Assembly (NCBI GenBank): GCA_019322855.1
Contig: JAHWIA010000019.1
Coordinates: forward strand, 1-11,246
Origin: Candidatus Woesearchaeota archaeon
GTDB taxonomy: Archaea; Nanobdellota; Nanobdellia; Woesearchaeales; WJKV01
DNA: 11,246 nt
Reading direction: 5' to 3'
In this document: piece after piece, positions 1 through 4,882 of the stretch
Position numbering within the stretch: the first letter of the stretch is position 1
Layout: each line of letters opens with the position of its first letter
Position numbers and translations under genes: made by a program
Notes under the pieces: model-generated
Databases searched by the model: none
Told to the model about the DNA's origin: nothing
The model's input: only the letters and a program-made list of their open reading frames with translations

Positions 1-92
1 GCAAAAATTCCAAAATATTCATTATTATAGCCTTTTCTGTCTTCATAAAGATCCATCCAGATTGAAGTATCAATATAGTATTTTTCTCTCAT
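1..92 (-). CDS. PIN-domain protein (VapC-like ribonuclease family), N-terminal fragment
   Basis: Reading leftward from an ATG at 92 gives 30 codons before the window ends. The start reads MREKYYIDTSIWMDLYEDR. A hydrophobic beta strand leading into D-T-S at residues 8-10 is the classic opening of a PIN domain, where the first Asp (D8) is one of the metal-binding acidic residues. PIN proteins are Mg/Mn-dependent RNases, often the toxin half of VapBC toxin-antitoxin pairs. No antitoxin gene lies upstream: the next gene is divergent, and the gap holds only promoters. It may therefore be a solitary PIN protein, or its partner may lie downstream outside the window. An A/T-rich TATA-like element about 26 bases before the ATG suggests a leaderless transcript. 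The family call is fairly secure; the toxin role is inference. Confidence 0.72.
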   Translation of the reverse strand, partial: MREKYYIDTSIWMDLYEDRKGYNNEYFGIF

Positions 93-112
93 AAAAATAA
101 ATTCAAAATAGA

Positions 113-124
113 ATTTTAATTAAA
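113..124 (-). promoter_or_regulatory. TATA-like element for the PIN-domain gene
   Basis: On the minus strand this reads TTTAATTAAAAT, centred about 26 bases before the ATG at 92. That is the usual archaeal TATA-to-start spacing, so transcription would begin at or next to the start codon. Confidence 0.4.
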
Positions 125-187
125 CTAACTATTAGAAAGTATATACTAAAAAAAATAATTAGAAAGATTTTTAGAATAATTTCGATA

Positions 188-199
188 ATTTAATAAATC
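188..199 (+). promoter_or_regulatory. TATA-like element for the HhH-GPD-like gene
   Basis: TTTAATAAATC is centred about 26 bases before the ATG at 220. No Shine-Dalgarno-like purine run precedes the ATG, so a leaderless mRNA is predicted. Confidence 0.4.
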
Positions 200-219
200 T
201 AAATTCTCTCTCATTAGTT

Positions 220-972
220 ATGGGTAGAGAAGAAATTATTTCAAAATGCAAAATTCTTTTAGATGCATATCATTCAGGTAAGTTAGGTTATATGAAGATG
301 CCTGAGGATGCTAGTCCTGAATTTAATGATAAAGAAACCAGATTAGTATATTTCACTTTGCCTATGAGTTTAAATTATCAAAGAGACAGTTATAAATTAT
401 GGGCGTCTACACTAAAAACGTTCCAGGATCCTGAAGCGCGGATTATTTTTGACATTAAATCTTCAGCAACATTACAAGAAGACAAGCTTAGAGAATACTT
501 AACCAGATACAAGGTAGCATTACAGCCAAATAAACACATCGCAACATGGCAAAAGATATCTAAAACAATCCTGGAGAATTGGGGTTCTATACTAAATCTG
601 TTGGAATCTGCTGACCATGATTTTCTTAAACTAAAGAACATTGTTCAAATACAATTCAAAAAGGGCTTTCCTTATTTGTCTGGCCCGAAGATCTTTAATT
701 ACTGGAGTTTTATCTTGCAAGAGTACGGAAAAATAAAATTAAAGAATGCAGAATATATTGAGATTGCGCCTGACACACATGTAACAAAGTGTTCTGTGAT
801 CTTGGGCGTCATCACGAAAGAAGAAGCAGAATCATTATCAAAAGAAAATATCTCAGAGAAATGGCGTTTACTTCTCAAAGGAACAGGGATTAATCCTATC
901 GATATGCACCCTCCCTTGTGGTTCTGGAGCAGAAATGGGTTTCAATTCAAAATCTCGCGCCTGCCAATGTAA
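220..972 (+). CDS. HhH-GPD superfamily DNA glycosylase-like protein
   Basis: A 250-residue soluble protein. Two segments match the hallmark of HhH-GPD base-excision glycosylases. F150-P-Y-L-S-G-P-K157 resembles the helix-hairpin-helix turn that carries the catalytic Lys of bifunctional enzymes. I182-A-P-D-T-H-V, then C-S-V-I-L-G about five residues on, resembles the conserved VDTHV-x-R-xxxRLG segment with the catalytic Asp (here D185). The 28-residue gap between K157 and D185 is also in the usual range. No C-terminal Cys cluster for an Fe-S centre is present, so it is not an EndoIII/MutY type. The C-terminal I228-D-M-H-P-P-L-W-F-W-S-R resembles, from memory, the tail of archaeal 8-oxoguanine glycosylases (AGOG), but this is weak. 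If active, it would excise damaged bases and cut the strand as an AP lyase. The ATG at 220 fits the TATA spacing. Confidence 0.55.
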   Translation: MGREEIISKCKILLDAYHSGKLGYMKMPEDASPEFNDKETRLVYFTLPMSLNYQRDSYKLWASTLKTFQDPEARIIFDIKSSATLQEDKLREYLTRYKVALQPNKHIATWQKISKTILENWGSILNLLESADHDFLKLKNIVQIQFKKGFPYLSGPKIFNYWSFILQEYGKIKLKNAEYIEIAPDTHVTKCSVILGVITKEEAESLSKENISEKWRLLLKGTGINPIDMHPPLWFWSRNGFQFKISRLPM

Positions 973-974
973 GT

Positions 975-1025
975 GCAAGAAATGCGAAAAATATCACTAA
1001 AGTTGCTAGTCGGGTTTTGTTCATA
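975..1025. terminator. convergent gene end with weak oligo-T tracts
   Basis: This 57-base gap separates two converging stop codons. On the plus strand a short TTTTGTT tract follows the glycosylase-like gene near 1014-1020. On the minus strand ATATTTTTC follows protein B near 986-994. Archaeal termination usually relies on T-runs, but both are short, so the assignment is tentative. Confidence 0.25.
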
Positions 1026-1029
1026 GAAT

Positions 1030-2013
1030 TCACCTTAGGTCACTGCATTTGTTCCTCAACAATCTCAAGAGGTCCCGCAGGTCTTCTATCCTCTTTTCTG
1101 CTTCGTCAAGATCGTCCTGTGCATCATCCACATCTTCAAGAGCTCTTTCGACTCTCAATTGAGCCCTGTCAATGTCTGATTGTGTGCCATTGATTTCTGT
1201 CAGGTCCAAGGCATCTTCTGCCTGGTCAAGATAATCTCTTTCTCTCTGCAGGTCTTTTTGTGCGTCATCCTCATCGTCTTCTGCATCATCTATGTCCTCT
1301 TCCAAGGACTTGATCTCTGCGTCGCAGATCTGCTTGTTAAGGTTTGAATATCCTATTGTTTTTGATGCGCTCATCTCTTTCAGTTGCTGGCACCTGTCTT
1401 TTAATTTAGAAAGCCTGTCCTTTGCATCGTTTGTCTCATCTTCTGCATCATCCAGCTCGTCTTCAGCGTCTTCTGCGTCCTTTTCTGCATCGCTGAGCCT
1501 GTCATTCAGCCTGTCTTGCTCTGCCTGTGTGCCATTGACAAGAGCGTCAATCTGATTTCTTATCTCATCGACTTCGTCTTCTTCCCGTCTGAGCTTCCTT
1601 TCTGCTCTTTTTTCATCATTCTTTGCATCATCAACTTCGTCTTCTGCAGCTTTTATCATATAATCGCAATTCTCTGCTGTCAAGCCTTCGAACTCGCTTC
1701 CCAGATTCGTCAGATCCAGTATGCTTGTCTCTTCTTGTTGTTCTTCCTGCTCTTCAGGTTCTTCTTCCTCTTCAGGAGCATACATCTTCTCTATCTCTGC
1801 GATTATCTTGTCTTCAAGTTCCTTGCTCGTCTGCTGCATCTCCAGCAATTGCTGCTGCAATAATTCTTCTTTTGGGTCATTTATCTCTACAAAGCTTGCA
1901 GCATCTATTGAAGTTCTTGAACCTGCTGCAACAAAAATGACAGCAATAACTGCTGCTGCTAGAATTATGACTGCTATTATGCCAAACATCAACTTTTGAT
2001 TTTTATTTTCCAT
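1030..2013 (-). CDS. Membrane-anchored acidic coiled-coil protein B with two Cys-stapled hairpin modules
   Basis: 327 residues. A short N-terminus with net positive charge precedes a membrane helix at about residues 9-31. By the positive-inside rule the remainder lies outside the cell. Residues 46-77 form an amphipathic helix, followed by a Glu-rich linker (80-96). Two hairpin modules follow: C116-N160-C208 and C230-N275-C323, naming the first Cys, the tip Asn of an N-G-T-Q turn, and the last Cys. They are separated by a 21-residue linker containing N-L-N-K. These are the only four Cys and the only two N-glycosylation sequons in the protein. Heptads run in phase, with the first Cys at d and the last at a; each arm is six heptads. 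It is a paralogue of the upstream gene A, whose stop is 35 bases away. GGGGG five bases before the ATG is a likely ribosome-binding site. Function is unknown; an extracellular rod or spacer is inferred. Confidence 0.9.
   Translation of the reverse strand: MENKNQKLMFGIIAVIILAAAVIAVIFVAAGSRTSIDAASFVEINDPKEELLQQQLLEMQQTSKELEDKIIAEIEKMYAPEEEEEPEEQEEQQEETSILDLTNLGSEFEGLTAENCDYMIKAAEDEVDDAKNDEKRAERKLRREEDEVDEIRNQIDALVNGTQAEQDRLNDRLSDAEKDAEDAEDELDDAEDETNDAKDRLSKLKDRCQQLKEMSASKTIGYSNLNKQICDAEIKSLEEDIDDAEDDEDDAQKDLQRERDYLDQAEDALDLTEINGTQSDIDRAQLRVERALEDVDDAQDDLDEAEKRIEDLRDLLRLLRNKCSDLR
1045..1326 (-). other. Hairpin module B2 (protein B residues 230-323)
   Basis: Helix 1 has hydrophobic a/d positions I234, L237, I241, A244, A251, L255, L262 and A265. 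The tip is N275-G-T-Q. Helix 2 has I281, A284, V288, A291, V295, A298, L302, A305, I309, L312, L316, L319, then C323 at a. C230 is at d. Confidence 0.75.
1390..1668 (-). other. Hairpin module B1 (protein B residues 116-208)
   Basis: C116 at d; helix 1 core I120, A123, V127, A130, A137, L141, V148, I151, I155 and L158; tip N160-G-T-Q; helix 2 core L169, L173, A176, A180, A183, L187, A190, A197, L201 and L204; C208 at a. Confidence 0.75.
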
Positions 2014-2018
2014 ATTAT

Positions 2019-2023
2019 CCCCC
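2019..2023 (-). promoter_or_regulatory. G5 ribosome-binding site of gene B
   Basis: The minus strand reads TAGGGGGATAATATG, placing GGGGG five bases before the start codon. The same unusual G5 run precedes the sister gene A, and it supports the ATG at 2013 as the start. Confidence 0.55.
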
Positions 2024-2047
2024 TAAAAAATTAAGAAAAAAAAGGAA

Positions 2048-2057
2048 ATTAATAAAT
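2048..2057 (-). promoter_or_regulatory. possible internal TATA-like element for gene B
   Basis: TTTATTAATT on the minus strand overlaps the stop codon of gene A. Its centre is about 39 bases before the ATG of B, which would give a leader of roughly 12 bases holding the G5 site. B could thus have its own promoter as well as read-through from A. The element is weak, and AT-rich sequence makes chance matches likely. Confidence 0.25.
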
Positions 2058-3116
2058 TCCACTGCATTGCTGCTTGATTCTTCTCAGTTCACGCTTTGCA
2101 GCGTCAACATCGTCTTCTGCATCGTCCACATCATCTTCTGCATCATCAACGTCGTCTTCTGCATCGTCAACGTCATCCTGTGCATCATCGATTGCGTCCT
2201 GCAGATAATCAAGCTCTGACTGAGTAGCGTTTCTTGCCTGTGCAGCTGTGTATGCATTCTGAGCAGCTGTCAGATCGTTCCTTGCATCCCTCAGATCGTC
2301 TTCTTCATCATCAACGTCATCCTCTGCATCGTCTTCTGCATCTTCTGCTGCATCAACAGCATCTTCAGCAGCAGCGATTGCAGCTGCGCAATTGTCCTTG
2401 TTCAGGTTTGTGAAATCTATAGCGCCGCCACTGTAAGCAGCCCTGTTCGCGCACCTTCTCTTGACTTCTCTAAGATGTTGTTCTGCATCGTCTTCGTCAT
2501 CTTCTGCATCATCAACATCGTCTTCTGCGTCATCCACATCATCTTCTGCATCATCAACATCGTCCTGTGCATCATCTACAGCATCCTGCAACCTGTCAAG
2601 TTGCGCTTGTGTGTAGTTGCCAGCTGTCTGTGCAGCAGAAAGTGCGTTCTGTGCAAGTGTAAGTTCATTCCTTGCTTCTGTCAGATCTCTCTTTTCATCC
2701 CTTAGATCATCTTCTGCATCGTCAACATCGTCTTCTGCATCATCAACTGCATCTTCTGCAGCTGCGATCACAGCGTCACAGTTTGAAAGATCGTCTGCAA
2801 GACCGTATGCGTCTGTTGTGGTTGTTTGAGTTTCAGCTTCAGCTTCTTGCTGTTCTTTAGCTTCTTCTTCAGCTGCTTTCTGTGCAGCTTCCTGTTTTAT
2901 CTGCTCAAGCTGAGCCTTAAGAGCATCCTCTCGCGCTTGTAATTCTACCATTGCCTGCTGTGCAGCAAGCTCTTCAGCAGTAAGCTCTTCTTCAATAACA
3001 TCCCCTTCTATCTGGCTTCTGTCTGATAAAACCAAATATACTGCAGCTGCAGCAGCCACTAGTATAATGATAATTACTATAGCCAAGATTAATTTTGTTT
3101 TCTTGTCTTTTTCCAT
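2049..3116 (-). CDS. Membrane-anchored hyperacidic coiled-coil protein A with two Cys-stapled hairpin modules
   Basis: 355 residues. The N-terminus (M-E-K-D-K-K-T-K) is basic, followed by a membrane helix at about 9-30. A helical Ala/Glu/Gln region (42-95) and a short Thr-rich linker (97-101) come next, then two modules. Module A1 is C113-N167(YT)-C222; A2 is C243-N296(AT)-C351. There are no other Cys and no other sequons. The arms are built largely of V-D-D-A-E-D-D heptads: Val/Leu at a, Ala at d, and nearly every other position Asp or Glu. Ala at d is typical of closely packed antiparallel helices (Alacoil-like), which fits a hairpin. Each arm is seven heptads, one more than in paralogue B. 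It is the first gene of an A-B pair, with its own TATA box, a leader of about 22 bases and a G5 ribosome-binding site. Function is unknown; an extracellular rod or divalent-cation-binding surface is inferred. It carries no catalytic motif. Confidence 0.9.
   Translation of the reverse strand: MEKDKKTKLILAIVIIIILVAAAAAVYLVLSDRSQIEGDVIEEELTAEELAAQQAMVELQAREDALKAQLEQIKQEAAQKAAEEEAKEQQEAEAETQTTTTDAYGLADDLSNCDAVIAAAEDAVDDAEDDVDDAEDDLRDEKRDLTEARNELTLAQNALSAAQTAGNYTQAQLDRLQDAVDDAQDDVDDAEDDVDDAEDDVDDAEDDEDDAEQHLREVKRRCANRAAYSGGAIDFTNLNKDNCAAAIAAAEDAVDAAEDAEDDAEDDVDDEEDDLRDARNDLTAAQNAYTAAQARNATQSELDYLQDAIDDAQDDVDDAEDDVDDAEDDVDDAEDDVDAAKRELRRIKQQCSGIY
2064..2390 (-). other. Hairpin module A2 (protein A residues 243-351)
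   Basis: C243 is at d. Helix 1 has a positions 247, 254, 261, 268, 275, 282 and 289. The tip is N296-A-T-Q. Helix 2 has a positions L302, I309, V316, V323, V330, V337 and L344, then C351 at a. Ala fills most d positions. Confidence 0.78.
2097..2192 (-). repeat. 21-base repeat array encoding V/I-D-D-A-x-D-D heptads (A2, second arm)
   Basis: About four and a half imperfect 21-base units encode residues 309-340. On the plus strand the unit looks like TCTTCTGCATCATCAACGTC with third-position variation. The peptide is nearly invariant while synonymous bases differ, so the protein sequence rather than recent DNA slippage seems to be conserved. Confidence 0.75.
2451..2780 (-). other. Hairpin module A1 (protein A residues 113-222)
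   Basis: C113 is at d. Helix 1 has a positions V124, V131, L138, L145, L152 and L159, and d positions A127, A134, E141, A148, A155 and A162. The tip is N167-Y-T-Q. Helix 2 has a positions L173, V180, V187, V194, V201, E208 and L215, then C222 at a. Confidence 0.78.
2484..2579 (-). repeat. 21-base repeat array encoding V-D-D-A-E-D-D heptads (A1, second arm)
   Basis: Imperfect 21-base units encode residues 180-211 and form the counterpart of the array at 2097-2192. A shorter stretch of the same units lies at 2703-2747 in the first arm of A1. Confidence 0.75.
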
Positions 3117-3125
3117 CTTGATAAA

Positions 3126-3130
3126 CCCCC
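3126..3130 (-). promoter_or_regulatory. G5 ribosome-binding site of gene A
   Basis: GGGGG on the minus strand lies nine bases before the ATG at 3116 and inside the predicted leader. It matches the G5 run before gene B. Confidence 0.5.
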
Positions 3131-3160
3131 AAAAGCGTTATCTATAAGATTCACACCCCT

Positions 3161-3168
3161 ATTTTATA
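3161..3168 (-). promoter_or_regulatory. TATA box of the A-B gene pair
   Basis: TATAAAAT on the minus strand is a good archaeal TATA box. A start about 26 bases downstream falls near 3138, giving a leader of about 22 bases that contains the G5 site. Confidence 0.55.
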
Positions 3169-3290
3169 GCCATAAAATCTTAGTATTATTTAAATGTTAC
3201 TATTTTGTAAGAGTAACTCTTCGATGTAAGGCTACAGCCCGTAATTCTCTCGAATTCAGGCATTTCAGATTTCAGTAGGGATGGTACTAT

Positions 3291-3302
3291 TTTATATATA
3301 AA
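3291..3302 (+). promoter_or_regulatory. TATA box of the zinc-ribbon gene (perfectly palindromic)
   Basis: TTTATATATAAA is centred 25 bases before the ATG at 3321, so the mRNA should be essentially leaderless. The sequence is a perfect 12-base palindrome and could also fire leftward. Confidence 0.6.
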
Positions 3303-3320
3303 GACACTTATTTTGGTGGC

Positions 3321-3470
3321 ATGAACAAGCACACTATCAAGCGCTGCCCAAGATGCAAGTCAACAGATGTCACATTCTATATGGGAGGCCAGTTCGGACA
3401 ATACAAATGCAAGAAATGCGGCTATGTTGGCGCTCTGATAATCGAAGAAGAAATTGAAAAAAAGAAATAA
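3321..3470 (+). CDS. Small archaeal C2C2 zinc-ribbon protein
   Basis: 49 residues: C9-P-R-C12 and C30-K-K-C33 form two Cys knuckles 17 residues apart, the layout of a single rubredoxin-like zinc ribbon. The stretch between them (F19-Y-M-G-G-Q-F-G-Q-Y) and the segment after it (C33-G-Y-V-G-A-L-I-I-E) agree, from memory, with a widespread uncharacterised archaeal family. The tail is acidic then basic (E-E-E-I-E-K-K-K). Such ribbons commonly bind nucleic acids or partner proteins, for example in the transcription or translation machinery; the exact role is unknown. It lacks the second ribbon and the D-E motif of TFS/TFIIS. Its stop lies six bases from the stop of the converging 423-residue gene. 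Confidence 0.85.
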   Translation: MNKHTIKRCPRCKSTDVTFYMGGQFGQYKCKKCGYVGALIIEEEIEKKK

Positions 3471-3476
3471 GAAGAC

Positions 3477-4748
3477 TTATTGTTCTGGTTCTGTTGATTC
3501 TTTACTACCATTATCTAGCGGACTACCAAAACCAAAGAAACTATCTTCTTCTGATTTATCATCTTCAAGAAGATCGGCATCCATCCAGCTAAGACCGCTT
3601 CCTGGTTTTTCAGTAGAAGGATCTACTAAAACAGGTTCTGGCTTTTGTTTGTTCGGATCGTAGTTTTCTGTTGTAAGCATTTTCATGTAGTCTTTTCTCA
3701 GCTTTTTATAGTGCTGGAATGCATTGTATGCATGGTCTTCAAAATTTTCGCCAAGCTCTTTTGCAGCAAGTGCCATTTCCTTCATTGTTATGTGAGGAAT
3801 CAACATCTTTGCTTCTTCTTCTGTGTAGTGTGTTTGTTCTCTTTTGTTCCATCTTTCGTTGATGTCATATATTGTTTCTTCAACTTTTGTTTCTTCTTCT
3901 GTAACTACTTCTTCTCCTGTAGCTAATTCTTCTCTCTTGTCTTCTTGTTTAAGCAATGCTCCTATGATTATTTTCCTGTAAGTGTTCTCATATATTTGCT
4001 GATCTTTATTAGCGGAGCTTACCATAGGAACATAACTAGTCAATGCTATAACATATGGATCAATGCTGGTTCTTGTTTTTCCCTCTCTATTTAAATTGTT
4101 ATTAGCCAGTATATTTTTCAGATACTTGACCTCTTCAGGGATTGCGTCTGCTTCTTCTCCAAACTCTCCTTCAAGAGTTAGGATGATTTTGGTTAGATCT
4201 GCGCTATCGTATTTTTCGCGCTTGTGAAGATTATCATCAAAAAGATTATTCTGATTAAAAACACAATAGCCGAATGCTTTATTGATCAAGCTTCTTATTT
4301 TATTTCCTTGTACATTTAAAGGATACTGATGAATTCTTTGCGTGACACTTGCTAAAGTCCCTTTCTGCTCATCGTCTTCTGCTCTGTAAGATAATCCAAG
4401 TGAGAAAGAATAGCGTCTTTTTTTATCATCAAAAATAAGAAGATTCTTCAGCTTGTCTTTATCCAGGTCTATATAGTTTGTTGTTGGTATAGTATCAGGC
4501 TTTAGCACTACACCTGGGTTAGCTTTTGCTAGTGCCTTCTTAAGTAGTTCTTCCGTAGAAATATCGCCGCTTTTTACTTGTTCTGCTTCTTTTTTTGCCA
4601 AAGCAGCGTCTGCTCTTGCAATTGTTTCTAGTGGTGCCAAATCAGGAAGACTCCAGATAACATAATTCCAAGCTGTTTGATTTATTTTTTCATTGACTTT
4701 TTCTAATAGATTCTTTTGTTCTGTTGGGTTTGTTTGATTGTCATTCAT
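3477..4748 (-). CDS. Conserved-looking protein of unknown function, 423 residues
   Basis: I do not recognise a family. The protein has no signal peptide or membrane helix and a single Cys (C162), so it is probably cytoplasmic. Residues 1-75 are helical and charged. Residues 95-265 look like a mixed globular domain, with a hydrophobic strand at S114-F-S-L-G-L-S-Y and helices around 150-162 and 230-266. Residues 267-292 are a Glu/Lys/Thr-rich linker. Residues 297-357 are a helical segment. The last 65 residues are Pro-, Ser- and acid-rich, ending in a Phe/Gly patch (F404-F-G-F-G), and are probably disordered. The start is supported by GAGGTAA seven bases before the ATG. It is divergent from the AbrB-PhoU regulator across a 134-base region with palindromes, so the two may be co-regulated. 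Confidence 0.8.
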   Translation of the reverse strand: MNDNQTNPTEQKNLLEKVNEKINQTAWNYVIWSLPDLAPLETIARADAALAKKEAEQVKSGDISTEELLKKALAKANPGVVLKPDTIPTTNYIDLDKDKLKNLLIFDDKKRRYSFSLGLSYRAEDDEQKGTLASVTQRIHQYPLNVQGNKIRSLINKAFGYCVFNQNNLFDDNLHKREKYDSADLTKIILTLEGEFGEEADAIPEEVKYLKNILANNNLNREGKTRTSIDPYVIALTSYVPMVSSANKDQQIYENTYRKIIIGALLKQEDKREELATGEEVVTEEETKVEETIYDINERWNKREQTHYTEEEAKMLIPHITMKEMALAAKELGENFEDHAYNAFQHYKKLRKDYMKMLTTENYDPNKQKPEPVLVDPSTEKPGSGLSWMDADLLEDDKSEEDSFFGFGSPLDNGSKESTEPEQ

Positions 4749-4755
4749 TTTGTTT

Positions 4756-4760
4756 ACCTC
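4756..4760 (-). promoter_or_regulatory. Shine-Dalgarno GAGGT of the 423-residue gene
   Basis: GAGGTAA on the minus strand is seven bases from the ATG. This decides for the ATG at 4748 over the second ATG at 4744, one codon-shift downstream. Confidence 0.6.
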
Positions 4761-4789
4761 GTGATGTTTGTAAGTACTGTAGAATAGGT

Positions 4790-4800
4790 AAAAATATATT
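4790..4800 (-). promoter_or_regulatory. TATA-like element of the 423-residue gene
   Basis: AATATATTTTT on the minus strand would place the start near 4769, giving a leader of about 20 bases that includes the GAGGT site. It overlaps one arm of an inverted repeat, ATATTG (4796-4801) and CAATAT (4807-4812). Confidence 0.35.
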
Positions 4801-4827
4801 GTTTTTCAATATTTAATATATTTTAGC

Positions 4828-4839
4828 ATATTCGAATAT
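4828..4839. promoter_or_regulatory. 12-base palindrome, candidate operator
   Basis: ATATTCGAATAT is a perfect palindrome lying between the two divergent promoters, 14 bases before the TATA box of the AbrB-PhoU gene. AbrB-type domains bind DNA as dimers, so autoregulation is plausible but unproven. Confidence 0.35.
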
Positions 4840-4852
4840 ATTTCCCATAAGT

Positions 4853-4860
4853 TTTATATA
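4853..4860 (+). promoter_or_regulatory. TATA box of the AbrB-PhoU gene
   Basis: TTTATATA is centred about 26 bases before the ATG at 4883, and no ribosome-binding site is seen. A leaderless transcript is predicted. Confidence 0.6.
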
Positions 4861-4882
4861 CTATCCTTCCTTATACACAATT

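Noticed and set aside
1..220. A VapBC toxin-antitoxin pair formed by the PIN gene and its neighbour
   Set aside because: The neighbour is divergent, 250 residues long and glycosylase-like, and no small antitoxin frame lies upstream of the PIN gene.
918..1193. 91-codon plus frame spanning the end of the glycosylase-like gene into gene B
   Set aside because: It overlaps two well-supported genes, has no promoter or ribosome site, and its peptide shows no domain.
1292..1940. Several plus-strand open frames opposite gene B
   Set aside because: They are antisense shadows of the heptad repeat: the encoded peptides are low-complexity Ser/Cys/Leu runs with no ribosome site or promoter.
2097..2579. 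Regular repeats that at first sight might be a CRISPR array
   Set aside because: The 21-base units are contiguous with no unique spacers and keep a reading frame.
2475..2860. Plus-strand frames opposite gene A (Cys/Ile- and Ser/Ala-rich)
   Set aside because: They result from the 21-base repeat having no stops in other frames; the minus frame has the membrane helix, Cys/sequon pattern and promoter.
3196..3290. Possible small RNA in the gap before the zinc-ribbon gene (GTTACT/AGTAAC inverted repeat, slightly higher GC, CTGA motifs on the minus strand)
   Set aside because: No complete C/D or H/ACA box set and only short stems could be found; the evidence is too weak for a call.
3321..3470. Transcription elongation factor TFS for the zinc-ribbon protein
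   Set aside because: TFS is about twice as long with two ribbons and a catalytic acidic pair; this protein has one ribbon only.
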